DNA from: an uncultured Clostridia bacterium | GTDB taxonomy: Bacteria; Bacillota; Clostridia; Oscillospirales; Ruminococcaceae | DNA length: 64,000 nucleotides | Direction of reading: 5' to 3' | Assembly (NCBI GenBank): GCA_944382905.1 | Contig: CALWNU010000002.1 | Location: 25,611-89,610, forward strand | Shown here: piece after piece, positions 54,633-62,471 of the stretch | Layout of the letters: the number at the start of each line of letters is the position of its first letter | Position numbering within the stretch: the first letter of the stretch is position 1 | Program-made: the position numbers and the translations under genes | The notes under the pieces: generated by a model | What the model saw: only the letters and a program-made list of their open reading frames with translations | Databases searched by the model: none | Told to the model about the DNA's origin: nothing

Positions 54633-55525
54633 ATGGATCCGCGCCGACCTTTCTGCGCAACGCCAGCCGTCCCGCTTTCCGCTGCGGGCAGCTGCGCCTG
54701 CTTGGTTTTCAAAATATTATACACCGCCACGGTGCAAATGACCACCGCGGCGCCGGCGATGGCCAGCCCGGTAATCGATTCCCCGTAAAAAATCGCGACC
54801 CAAATCGGATTGAGGATCGGTTCAATAGTGGAAATCAGGCTGGCGGAAATCGGCTGGGTGGATTCCAGCCCCTTGGTAAACAAAAGGTACCCCAGCCCCA
54901 GCTGTACCACGCCAAGCACCAAAATGCATCCCAGGGAAGTCCCGCTGAAATCCGTTTCCTGCATGAGGCTGGGCAGACCGATAACCGCGCTCATCAAATG
55001 TCCTAGAAAAACCGAAGACATCGGGTCGCCGCCAGGGAACACGTTCAGCATGCAGACCAGCGCGTAACAGACCCCAGAAAGCAGCGCCACCAGGTTTCCG
55101 GCCATCCCGCCGCTGCCCAAGCTGTCGACAAAGAACAGCAGGATCCCGACGGCAACCGCAGCGCAGGCCAGCAGATCCCATTTGCCCGGGCGGTTGCGGA
55201 AAAACAGCCACATGAACAAAATGATAAACACCGGCGCGGAATATTGCAGCGCAATGGCGTTGGCTGCCGCCGTCATTTTATTGGCCATGACAAAAAAGGT
55301 CACCGTGCCGCACAGACACAGCCCGCCGAATACAACTGTCTTGTTCCATACCAGCTTATGCTTTTGGCTCACCAGAAAGCACCCGATGAAAATTGTAGAC
55401 AAAATACAGCGTCCTGCGCTGATGGACAGCGCCTGCCAAGGCAGCAGCTTGGTGAATAAGCCCCCCGTGCTAAAACACAAAGCGGCAAGAGAAATCAGTA
55501 ACGGGCCATTTTTTGATTTGGACAT
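54629..55525 (-). CDS. DMT/EamA family transporter
   Basis: 298 residues with ten hydrophobic helices in two EamA halves. The family marks are LISLAALCFSTGGLFTK near the start and GLESTQPISASLISTIEPILNPIWVAIFYGE in the second half. Such proteins export amino acids or small metabolites; the substrate is not predictable. The start ATG is set by GGAGGGAA. It is in an operon with glpQ. Confidence 0.9.
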   Translation of the reverse strand: MSKSKNGPLLISLAALCFSTGGLFTKLLPWQALSISAGRCILSTIFIGCFLVSQKHKLVWNKTVVFGGLCLCGTVTFFVMANKMTAAANAIALQYSAPVFIILFMWLFFRNRPGKWDLLACAAVAVGILLFFVDSLGSGGMAGNLVALLSGVCYALVCMLNVFPGGDPMSSVFLGHLMSAVIGLPSLMQETDFSGTSLGCILVLGVVQLGLGYLLFTKGLESTQPISASLISTIEPILNPIWVAIFYGESITGLAIAGAAVVICTVAVYNILKTKQAQLPAAESGTAGVAQKGRRGSI

Positions 55526-55592
55526 CCAGTTTCCCTCCTGTCGGCTGCAAAAGCAGCCGGATATTCCCAAGACATTATACCATGTTCCCGGC

Positions 55593-55634
55593 AAAAAAAG
55601 GAAGGCCCGGCGGCGCCGGGCCTTCCTTTTTTTC
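55593..55634 (-). terminator. Terminator of the SIS-domain gene
   Basis: AGGAAGGCCCGGC pairs with GCCGGGCCTTCCT, with long A- and T-runs on each side. It is very stable and acts in both directions. The 160 bases between it and the SIS-gene stop hold no certain gene. Confidence 0.85.
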
Positions 55635-55796
55635 CTGAAGCGGGAGAATGTTCAAACATCCCTTTCCACAAAATGGTTGGGATACCGGTCCCAATAACCC
55701 CAATTGGCGCAGCACAAGCCGTTCGGTCAAAAGCGTTGGAACATGTTCCATCGATCCCGACCCTTTCTTTGGCGTGAAAGACCTTTTCGCCCCGAC

Positions 55797-56858
55797 TTAG
55801 TAATCAAACTGGCGGTAATACCGGCGGATGGTCAACGGATGGCGCAGGAACAGTTCCATGTAGGCGTCTACCCGGTTGTTCACCCCGTGCATCACCAGAT
55901 GGGAGATACTGCCCCGAAACTCCGGACTGATGCCCTCCAGCGCAAACTCTTTGGTATCGATGATGGTGTAGTTGGCGCAAACCTTCGGCAAAAACCGGGC
56001 GACCCGCTCCGCCAGGGGGCGCTGCTCATCCTCGCCCATAAACAGCGTCACCGGGGTATCCGCCTCGATAATTTCCTGCATGCCGTGGAAAAATTCTGGG
56101 CAGCTGATGGATTTGGTCCGCACCCACATCTGCTCCTCCCAGTAACACATGGCGTAAGAATAGGTTGCGCCATACTGGGTGCCCGATCCGATAAAATAGT
56201 GCGGCAGATCCGGATGCGCCTGCCGGAAGGCGACCTGGTCCTTGGCGTATTGGTACGCCCACTGGTCGGCGGAAATCTCCACCTGGGCCAGCGCCTTGGC
56301 CAGATGGGCTTCCATCTCCTGATTATACCGGTCGTAATCTGGGAATTCCCCATTTTTATACATTAAGTAGTTGGCCACCATGAAAAACTTCAGCTGCTCG
56401 TTGACCGGGTAGACAATCAAATGCTCTGAACGACCCGGCTGGGTCAGCGTGGAACCAGGGGTATCGATGAAGGCGATCACCCGCGCGCCCAGTTCATGAA
56501 CGCGGTCCACCAGTTCGACCATCTCTTTGGTGTTGCCGGAGACGGAAGAATAGATCATCACCGAGCGGTCGGTAAAGCGCCGGTTGCCGGTGGTCAAAAA
56601 TTCCGCGGCGTTTTCCACATAAACAGGCAGCGCCGATTTGCCCCGCAGATACACCTCCACCTGCATACTGGACGCATAGGTTCCGCCAATCCCCATAAAA
56701 TAGATGCCGTCGAACCCTTCTTCCCAAATCTGGTCGATGATCGCTTCAATCCGGGGACGAAGCGCCAGCGCGCCGTTCACGCTGTCGATCGCCTCTTTTT
56801 CGCTAAAACCGCGCAGACAGGGGCCTTCCGTTTCTTTCCAAGCTTTTGCCTGATACAT
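55797..56858 (-). CDS. SIS-domain sugar isomerase, FrlB-like fructosamine deglycase
   Basis: 353 residues with two SIS domains, the isomerase half of GlmS without the amidotransferase. First SIS: YFMGIGGTYASSMQVEVYL and IYSSVSGNTKEMVELV. Second: YFIGSGTQYGATYSYAMCYWEEQMW, SCPEFFHGMQEIIEADTPVTLFMGEDEQRPLAERVARF. The end, RHPLTIRRYYRQFDY, matches that of Bacillus FrlB (NHPLSHRRYMWKVEY). FrlB splits fructosamine 6-phosphate to glucose 6-phosphate and an amine. No FrlD kinase or transporter lies nearby, so the substrate is not confirmed. The start is behind AAAGGAG. Confidence 0.85.
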   Translation of the reverse strand: MYQAKAWKETEGPCLRGFSEKEAIDSVNGALALRPRIEAIIDQIWEEGFDGIYFMGIGGTYASSMQVEVYLRGKSALPVYVENAAEFLTTGNRRFTDRSVMIYSSVSGNTKEMVELVDRVHELGARVIAFIDTPGSTLTQPGRSEHLIVYPVNEQLKFFMVANYLMYKNGEFPDYDRYNQEMEAHLAKALAQVEISADQWAYQYAKDQVAFRQAHPDLPHYFIGSGTQYGATYSYAMCYWEEQMWVRTKSISCPEFFHGMQEIIEADTPVTLFMGEDEQRPLAERVARFLPKVCANYTIIDTKEFALEGISPEFRGSISHLVMHGVNNRVDAYMELFLRHPLTIRRYYRQFDY

Positions 56859-57010
56859 CTTGTCATCGCTCCTTTCCTGGCGCGGCGCGCCCTGAGCGGC
56901 GCGTCCTGCCATCTTGCAATCTTAGTATAAAGAATCCGCCCTGCCTTCGTCAACCCATCCTGCCGCCGGCGGCAAAAATCCCGTTTTCAGCCATTTTCCC
57001 ACAAAAACTC

Positions 57011-58903
57011 CTATTGCTTTTTCCAACCTCTTTTTTTCCACCGCAGCAAAAATGCGGAATGGACAATCACCAATACAGAGCCGGCATTGTGCACCAGCGC
57101 CCCCACCACAGGGTTTAACACCCCAGTAATCGCCAAAATGATCGCCAGGAAATTCAGCGCCATGGAAAAGGACAGATTGCATCGAATCGCCAGCATCATC
57201 CGTTTGGATAGGGCCAGCAGGTGCGGCAGTTCCTTGACTTCGTCGTCCACCAGCGCAATATCCGCCGCCTCCACCGCGATATCGCTTCCAATGCCGCCCA
57301 TGGCGATCCCCACGTCGGCCAAACGCAGCGCCGGCGCGTCGTTGACGCCGTCGCCGATCATGCACACCTTTTGCCCAGCGCGCTGATACCGCCCAATCCA
57401 GGAAAGCTTCTCTTCCGGCAGGCATTGTGCATGCACCTCCCGGATCCCCAGCTGCCCTGCAATCGCCCCGGCCGCATTGTCGTGGTCGCCGGTGAGCAGA
57501 ACCGGCTGCACCGACAGATCCTGGAGCCGGGCCACCATGTCCGCCGCCTCTTGACGGATGGTGTCGGACAAAACCAAGTACCCGGCGGCCTTTTGGCCGA
57601 TGGCAACATAAATTACCGTACAGCCCTGCTGCAAATAGGCTTTCGCACCCTCCTGCGCCGCTTCCGGCAGGAGGATCCCCCGCTCTTGCAGCAGCGCCGC
57701 ATTTCCCGCCAGGACCGTGTTCCCCGCCACCGTCGCGCAAACGCCCCTGCCCGGGATCATGTTAAAATCCTCCGCAGCCGGCAGCGTAGCGCCTTTGTCA
57801 TGATAACAGGATACCACCGCTTTGCCCAAAGGGTGTTCCGAATACTGCTCGGCAGCGGCGGTATAGCCATATAAACGGTCGTCGTCATATTCCGGCAGCA
57901 CCGACCGGACGGCAATCACCCGGGGGACCCCATAGGTCAGCGTCCCCGTCTTGTCAAACGCCACCTTCTGGACAGTGGCAAGCTTTTCCAGTGCATCCCC
58001 TTCCCGCACCAAAAAGCCATGTTTTGTGGCGTTGCCGATCGCCGCCATAATCGCCGTTGGTGTAGCCAACACCAGCGCGCAGGGGCAAAACACCACCAAA
58101 ATCGTCACCGCCCGGATGATCTGCCCGCTGACCAGCCAGGTCAGCGCCGCGGCGGTCAGGGCGATGACTACGATCCAGGTCGCCCAACGGTCGGCGATTC
58201 CCACGATTTTCGCCTTTCCCGCATCCGCCGACTGCACCAGCCGGATCATTCGCTGGATGGAGCTGTCCTCGCCCACCTTGGTCGCTTCCATCTCAAATAC
58301 GCCGAACTGGTTGACCGTCCCGCTGGAGACCAAATCCCCCACCGTTTTGTCCACCGGCAGGGACTCGCCGGTCATCACCGCCTGGTTCACCGACGTCTGC
58401 CCGGACACAATCACGCCGTCCACCGGAATGGATTCGCCTGGCAGAACCCGCAGCCGGTCGCCCACCCGGACCTGCTCCGCCGGCCGGATTTGTTCCCGAC
58501 CCGCTTCCAGCACCCGGGCGGTCCGCGGCGTAAGGTGGACCAGCTTTTCAATCCCTGCTCGCGCTTTGGCAACGGTCAGTTCCTCCAACAGCGCGCCCAG
58601 CTGCATGATGAACGCCACTTCCCCTGCGGCAAAATCTTCGCCGATCAACACCGAAGCCACCAGCGCCAAAGACACCAGCACATCCGCTTTGATATCGAAC
58701 TTGGTAACCAGCCCAATCACCGCTTCCAGGACAATCGGCACTCCGCACAACAAAATCGACACCCAAGCAATGTCAAAGGGCAGCGAGAACAGGTCTAGCA
58801 TGCTCAGCACCAGGGAAGTCCCAGAAAGCGCCAGCAGGATGATGTCTTTTCGGGTCCCGCCCAAACCCAACAGCCACTCCAGCTTTTCTACCAACCGCTT
58901 CAT
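57011..58903 (-). CDS. Heavy-metal P1B-type ATPase, probably copper exporter
   Basis: 630 residues. The membrane CPC motif (C273-P-C275, in [15 protein letters not shown]) and HMA-type helices define P1B. The phosphorylated Asp is D317 in DKTGTLT, the TGES actuator motif is at 178-181 and the hinge is [20 protein letters not shown]. There is no N-terminal CxxC metal-binding domain. With CsoR directly upstream and a CsoR-type operator in its promoter, Cu(I) export is the best guess; the family also includes Zn/Cd transporters. Confidence 0.93.
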   Translation of the reverse strand: MKRLVEKLEWLLGLGGTRKDIILLALSGTSLVLSMLDLFSLPFDIAWVSILLCGVPIVLEAVIGLVTKFDIKADVLVSLALVASVLIGEDFAAGEVAFIMQLGALLEELTVAKARAGIEKLVHLTPRTARVLEAGREQIRPAEQVRVGDRLRVLPGESIPVDGVIVSGQTSVNQAVMTGESLPVDKTVGDLVSSGTVNQFGVFEMEATKVGEDSSIQRMIRLVQSADAGKAKIVGIADRWATWIVVIALTAAALTWLVSGQIIRAVTILVVFCPCALVLATPTAIMAAIGNATKHGFLVREGDALEKLATVQKVAFDKTGTLTYGVPRVIAVRSVLPEYDDDRLYGYTAAAEQYSEHPLGKAVVSCYHDKGATLPAAEDFNMIPGRGVCATVAGNTVLAGNAALLQERGILLPEAAQEGAKAYLQQGCTVIYVAIGQKAAGYLVLSDTIRQEAADMVARLQDLSVQPVLLTGDHDNAAGAIAGQLGIREVHAQCLPEEKLSWIGRYQRAGQKVCMIGDGVNDAPALRLADVGIAMGGIGSDIAVEAADIALVDDEVKELPHLLALSKRMMLAIRCNLSFSMALNFLAIILAITGVLNPVVGALVHNAGSVLVIVHSAFLLRWKKRGWKKQ

Positions 58904-58918
58904 CTTGTTTCTCCTCTC

Positions 58919-58938
58919 ATATACCTATAGGGGTATAT
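58919..58938 (-). promoter_or_regulatory. CsoR-type operator
   Basis: ATATACC-TATA-GGGGTATAT is a near-perfect inverted repeat with the GC-rich centre of CsoR boxes. It lies directly after the -10 of the ATPase promoter and overlaps its start site, so copper-free CsoR should block transcription. Confidence 0.75.
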
Positions 58939-58942
58939 GTAC

Positions 58943-58970
58943 ATTATAGCGTATTCCCCTCCTTTGTCAA
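58943..58970 (-). promoter_or_regulatory. Promoter of the P-type ATPase
   Basis: A perfect -35 TTGACA (58965-58970) and a perfect -10 TATAAT (58943-58948), spacer 16. The -35 overlaps the end of the csoR terminator. Confidence 0.8.
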
Positions 58971-59003
58971 GAAAAAAGGGCAGCTTTCCATCGCCGCCCT
59001 TTC
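58971..59003 (-). terminator. Terminator of csoR
   Basis: AAAGGGC-GC and GC-GCCCTTT (58975-59003) form a hairpin with one mismatch, followed by a T-run on the minus strand. Confidence 0.7.
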
Positions 59004-59020
59004 CCATTTTACATTTTATT

Positions 59021-59296
59021 TCATTTCATATTGGCAAACCGCTCCACTGCTTTGGTAAAGCTGTCGATGGTTTTGTCCGCGTCGCCATGCTCAATGCCAT
59101 CGCGAACGCAATGTTTGATATGCCCTTCCAAGACGATCTGGCCCACCTTGTGCAGCGCAGATTTTGCCGCGTTGATTTGGGATAAAATATCCTCGCACGG
59201 AATATCCTCCTCGACCATTCGGTCAATCGCCTGCACCTGCCCGAGAATCTTGGCCAATCTGCGGTGTAAATTCTCCGCATCCATACACTGTTTCAT
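59021..59296 (-). CDS. csoR: Copper-sensing repressor CsoR
   Basis: 91 residues, the all-helical CsoR/RcnR family (LAKILGQVQAIDRMVEEDIPCEDILSQINAAKSALHKVG). The Cu(I) ligands Cys-His-Cys are at C34, H59 and C63, the same 25- and 4-residue spacing as in known CsoR (C36, H61, C65). This marks the copper branch rather than RcnR (nickel/cobalt) or CstR. It probably binds the operator in front of the ATPase. I found no good promoter in the 71 bases before it, so it might be read through from the retron. Confidence 0.93.
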   Translation of the reverse strand: MKQCMDAENLHRRLAKILGQVQAIDRMVEEDIPCEDILSQINAAKSALHKVGQIVLEGHIKHCVRDGIEHGDADKTIDSFTKAVERFANMK

Positions 59297-59367
59297 CCAA
59301 CGCCCCCATCCTGTGTCCTGATTGTTCCTACAAGAAAACCCACTCTAATTTTGCACCAGGCACCTGG

Positions 59368-60291
59368 CTATCTATGCTGATCCAGCGCCGCCAGCAGCCA
59401 GTCCCGGGCAAGCAAAAACGCAGGATCCTCCCGGTCCGCCGACAGCACATACTGGACCTGCCCGAGCAGCCGCCGAAGATAGGCGCGCTCTTCGCCGGAG
59501 ATATGCGCGCGTTCCATATGGGAGCGCACGCCGTACTTTTGGCAAAAATATAGTTCTTGCCGCAGCCGTTTGCGATAAGAAGCGGGCACGCGCACCTTAT
59601 CGTTTACCACAAGGCCGGTCACCAGCTGCTTTTGCCCCGCTTTGGCAACCACCGTTTTTTTCTCATTGAGGAAAAAGCCCATCTCCCGCAGCCGGTCCGC
59701 CACAAAGGTATGAACCGGATACGGGTCAAAATCCCCGGAAAAAGTCATGTCGTCGCAATAACGGGTATAATGGATCTTCCTCTGCCGGCACCATTCGCCC
59801 ACCGTTTCGTCAAAATCCCGCAGAATAATATTCGAAATTACCGGGGAAGTCGGCGCCCCCTGCACCAGCGCGTCCCGATAAACGCAAAGCAAGGACAGTA
59901 AAATCCGGTTGGACTCGGAATACCGCTCGGCGGGGAACGCAGCGTCTTTTACCATCGGATAAAGAATGTGGTCGAAAAAATGGCGGATATCCAATTTTAG
60001 CAAGACAGGGCGCCCCACATGCGGCCTAGCGTTTGCCAGGGTGCTGCCGCCAATCCGGTATGCCATTGCAAACCGGGAAACCTCCTCATAGCAAAGAAGC
60101 CGCTGTGCAATACGGCGCTGAATCGCTTTCAGCCGCGGGTCCGGCACATACAAAAGCCGGGGTTCCCCATTCCCTTTTTCCAGCGTCACCAGATGGTAAT
60201 GGTCTGGAATCCGGTTGCTGACGCCATAAAGCACGCGCGCCGAAACGCCAAGATCACGAACAAGGGAGGAAAGCTCCCGGTATACGACCAT
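59368..60291 (-). CDS. Retron reverse transcriptase
   Basis: 307 residues, the usual size of a retron RT, from the ATG at 60291 behind GGGAGGGAAG. It makes a single-stranded, branched msDNA from the RNA encoded just upstream. The retron-specific motif NAxxH is N87-A-R-P-H91, motif A is LLKLDIRHFF (D101), the QGAPTSP loop is at 144-150, the catalytic YxDD is YCDD at 178-181, and the retron VTG motif is at 224-226 (LVTGLVVNDKVRVP). There is no maturase or endonuclease domain, so it is not a group II intron RT. No effector gene follows: the next gene is csoR and the upstream divergent gene is trxA. The subtype is not assigned. Confidence 0.93.
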   Translation of the reverse strand: MVVYRELSSLVRDLGVSARVLYGVSNRIPDHYHLVTLEKGNGEPRLLYVPDPRLKAIQRRIAQRLLCYEEVSRFAMAYRIGGSTLANARPHVGRPVLLKLDIRHFFDHILYPMVKDAAFPAERYSESNRILLSLLCVYRDALVQGAPTSPVISNIILRDFDETVGEWCRQRKIHYTRYCDDMTFSGDFDPYPVHTFVADRLREMGFFLNEKKTVVAKAGQKQLVTGLVVNDKVRVPASYRKRLRQELYFCQKYGVRSHMERAHISGEERAYLRRLLGQVQYVLSADREDPAFLLARDWLLAALDQHR

Positions 60292-60316
60292 CCGCTGCTT
60301 CCCTCCCTTTTTTCGT

Positions 60317-60503
60317 CCGACGGAACAAAACAATGAGAATCGAAAAGTTGTGCAGCTGTATGGTTGCCCATCTATGGGCCCGGAATACAGCGAAATCAAC
60401 TTTGCCTGCGCTTTGCGCATCTTTTCCTTTTTTCTTGCTTCCCGGCAACGACTCGCTGCCGGGGTCCATCCAACGGATGGGCCTACACTAATGTTCCGCC
60501 CGG
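60317..60503 (-). ncRNA. Retron msr-msd RNA (predicted)
   Basis: Read on the minus strand between promoter and RT. a1 (CCG..CGGAACA, 60492-60503) pairs with a2 (TGTTCCG..CGG, 60317-60327): seven contiguous pairs plus three after a small bulge. Just after a1 comes TTAG with G at 60488, the position expected for the 2'-branching guanosine. The msr part has two hairpins, CCATCC/GGATGG (60466-60480) and CCCGGCA/TGCCGGG (60441-60464). The msd part is a long hairpin with three perfect stems: AAAGTTG/CAACTTT, GCTGTAT/ATACAGC and GCCCAT/ATGGGC (60344-60403). The a2 arm ends about 25 bases before the RT start. Confidence 0.85.
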
Positions 60504-60542
60504 CCTGACCGATGGTGTGATCCGCCAGATCCGTTTACATTC

Positions 60543-60571
60543 AGAATATCATTTTTCTTTTTTTGTGGCAA
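60543..60571 (-). promoter_or_regulatory. Promoter of the retron
   Basis: -35 TTGCCA (60566-60571) and -10 TATTCT (60543-60548), 17-base spacer, giving a start near 60536. That places about 30 bases before a1. Confidence 0.6.
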
Positions 60572-60681
60572 GCTTTTTCTTGCTCCCGCCGGCCCCCACC
60601 AGCCTTTGGTGATTTTATCACGGAAAGAAACGCGGCGGCGGAGTATGATAAAAGCACAAAAGAAAAAAGGAGGACCTGAAC

Positions 60682-60987
60682 ATGTCTGTTATCAATCTGA
60701 ATAGAGAAACATTTCAAGCTGAAGTATTGCAATCCCACCAAACCGTCCTGCTGGATTTCTGGGCTCCCTGGTGCGGCCCCTGCCGGATGGTCGGCCCTAT
60801 TTTAGAAGAAATCGCGGCGGAACGCCCGGATATCAAGGTTTGCAAGGTCAACGTAGATGAACAGCCGGAATTGGCCAGCCAGTTTGGCGTGATGAGTATT
60901 CCGACCCTGCTGGTGATCAAAGGCGGGCAAATCGCCAACCGCTCTGTAGGCGCCCGGCCCAAAGCCGATATCCTCGGCATGCTGTAA
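60682..60987 (+). CDS. trxA: Thioredoxin
   Basis: 101 residues with the redox motif WCGPC in LLDFWAPWCGPCRMVGPIL and the cis-Pro loop SIPTLLVI. AAAGGAGG precedes the ATG. It is transcribed away from the retron. The gap to the Crp/Fnr gene is short and the two genes converge. The thiol theme returns in ccdA and the TlpA-like gene. Confidence 0.95.
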   Translation: MSVINLNRETFQAEVLQSHQTVLLDFWAPWCGPCRMVGPILEEIAAERPDIKVCKVNVDEQPELASQFGVMSIPTLLVIKGGQIANRSVGARPKADILGML

Positions 60988-61024
60988 TCCCATCCCGCTG
61001 GCTGCGGGGGGCAGGCGCCGTTTG

Positions 61025-61681
61025 TCACCGTTGAAGCCGTTCGAGTCCTGCTTCGTCCAGGATCTCCACCACTCCCCGGGCCAGCTTGACCAGGCCTTCG
61101 TTCTGGAAATAACGCAGCATCCGGGTAATGACTTCCCGGTGCGTACCCAGGTGGTTTGCAATGGTCTCATGGGTGATGTGCAACGCCGCCGTGCCTTCAA
61201 TGGCGGCTTCTTCCAAAAGGAAGGCGGCCACCCGTTTATCCAGGCTCTTCCACATGATCTGTTCGATGAGCCACATAACCTCCGAAAACCGGCTGGCCAT
61301 CAGTTCGTTGATGTAGCCCGCCGCCGGCGCGGATTCTTCCTGCACGCTTTGGTAGATTTCCGTGGGAATCAGCCAAAATTCCGTGTCCTTTTCTGCGGCA
61401 ACCGTCACCTCAAACTGAATGGACCGGATCATACAGGACGCGGACAGCAGGCACAGATCCCGCTCGAACAACCGGTACAGGGTGATCTCCCGCCCTTCTT
61501 CCGAAAGAAGGTACGCGCGCAGCTGCCCTGCTTGAATCAAAAGCAGCCCGGTGCAATCCATATTGCCGTTATGGATCACCGTTCCCTTTTTTACCCTGTG
61601 CAATGTGATTGCACGGCGGATCCTGTTTTGCTGATCCTCATTCAGCTTATCCCAGATGGGCAAATACTCTCGGATGTCCAT
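61025..61681 (-). CDS. Crp/Fnr family regulator
   Basis: 218 residues: an N-terminal cyclic-nucleotide-binding-like domain (TVIHNGNMDCTGLLLIQAGQLRAYLLSEEGREITLYRLFERDLCLLSASCMI), a long dimerisation helix, and a C-terminal helix-turn-helix (ITHETIANHLGTHREVITRMLRYFQNEGLV). It lacks the N-terminal cysteine cluster of FNR. Cys residues at about 43, 76 and 81 may allow redox sensing. Such regulators often sit beside redox genes in anaerobes, and here trxA and the desulfoferrodoxin gene flank it. Confidence 0.92.
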   Translation of the reverse strand: MDIREYLPIWDKLNEDQQNRIRRAITLHRVKKGTVIHNGNMDCTGLLLIQAGQLRAYLLSEEGREITLYRLFERDLCLLSASCMIRSIQFEVTVAAEKDTEFWLIPTEIYQSVQEESAPAAGYINELMASRFSEVMWLIEQIMWKSLDKRVAAFLLEEAAIEGTAALHITHETIANHLGTHREVITRMLRYFQNEGLVKLARGVVEILDEAGLERLQR

Positions 61682-61709
61682 ATTCCGCTCCTTTCGGTTG
61701 ATGCTTTTT

Positions 61710-61738
61710 AGTATACTCTGTCAAAGGCCGGATCGCAA
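61710..61738 (-). promoter_or_regulatory. Promoter of the Crp/Fnr gene
   Basis: -35 TTGCGA (61733-61738) and -10 TATACT (61710-61715), spacer 17. A TTGACA between them (61717-61722) is too close to the -10 to be used with it. Confidence 0.5.
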
Positions 61739-61905
61739 GCACATGCCGCAACAGGCGACGCCACTTTCGCCTAAGCGGGAAATGCCGCCCGCGAACCCCG
61801 ATTGCAGCATGCGCTCCCCGAAGATTTGCCCGCCGGCAGAATCTGCAGGCATCTTTTGCAAATCATGCGGAACACTATGGTTAAAATACAAAGGAGGTAT
61901 TTTTG

Positions 61906-62283
61906 ATGCAACCAACATTTTACCTTTGCCGCCATTGCGGCAATCTGGCCGGGATGATTCATGATTCCGGCGTACCAATCATCTGCTGTGGCGAAAAAAT
62001 GGAGGCCCTGACCCCCAACACGGCGGAAGCCAGCGGAGAAAAACATCTGCCTGTGGTAACCGTAGAGGGAAACCGGGTCCGCGTCCAGATCGGCAGCGCA
62101 GAACACCCCATGCTGCCGGAACATTCCATTCAGTGGGTCTATGTCAAAACCGCCCACGGCGGGCAGCGCAAAACCCTGCAGCCGGGCGACGCCCCTGACG
62201 TCACCTTCTGCCTGGACGAAGACCAGCCGGTTGCCGTTTATGCATACTGCAACCAGCACGGGTTGTGGATGACCCAGCTGTAA
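61906..62283 (+). CDS. Desulfoferrodoxin-type superoxide reductase
   Basis: 125 residues. The N-terminal desulforedoxin-like domain has YLCRHCG and IICCGEKM (Cys4 iron site). The C-terminal superoxide reductase domain has the iron ligands in EKHLPVV (His), AEHPMLPEHSIQWVYV (His, His) and YAYCNQHGLW (Cys, His). It reduces superoxide to peroxide in anaerobes without making oxygen. The ATG is set by AAAGGAGG; the preceding TTG is in frame but does not fit. It has its own terminator and is next to the redox regulator. Confidence 0.93.
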   Translation: MQPTFYLCRHCGNLAGMIHDSGVPIICCGEKMEALTPNTAEASGEKHLPVVTVEGNRVRVQIGSAEHPMLPEHSIQWVYVKTAHGGQRKTLQPGDAPDVTFCLDEDQPVAVYAYCNQHGLWMTQL

Positions 62284-62293
62284 TGCGGAAAGC

Positions 62294-62329
62294 CTGGCCT
62301 GCCGGGACCGAATCGGCAGGCCTTTTTTC
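62294..62329 (+). terminator. Terminator of the desulfoferrodoxin gene
   Basis: GGCCTGCCG (62296-62304) pairs with CGGCAGGCC (62314-62322), then TTTTTT. Confidence 0.88.
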
Positions 62330-62371
62330 CATCTGTCCGCAAAAACCGGGCCGGACAGCCGGCACATGCGG

Positions 62372-62400
62372 TTGAGCTGGCGGTGCATGTATGGTATCAT
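62372..62400 (+). promoter_or_regulatory. Promoter of ccdA-tlpA
   Basis: -35 TTGAGC (62372-62377) and -10 TATCAT (62395-62400), spacer 17. Confidence 0.5.
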
Positions 62401-62471
62401 GACGATGCCGGCAATCGCCACCAAAGCCTGCCGGCCGATATCCGGGTACCGCAAAAGGAGGAAACGGATTC

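Noticed and set aside
59368..60291. Group II intron maturase
   Set aside because: No maturase (X) or HNH domain follows, the protein is too short, NAxxH and VTG are retron-type, and no intron RNA domain V was seen downstream.
60292..60420. 43-residue N-terminal extension of the retron RT from the upstream ATG
   Set aside because: The stretch overlaps the msd hairpin and the a2 arm, has no similarity to RT, and the ATG at 60291 has the good ribosome binding site.
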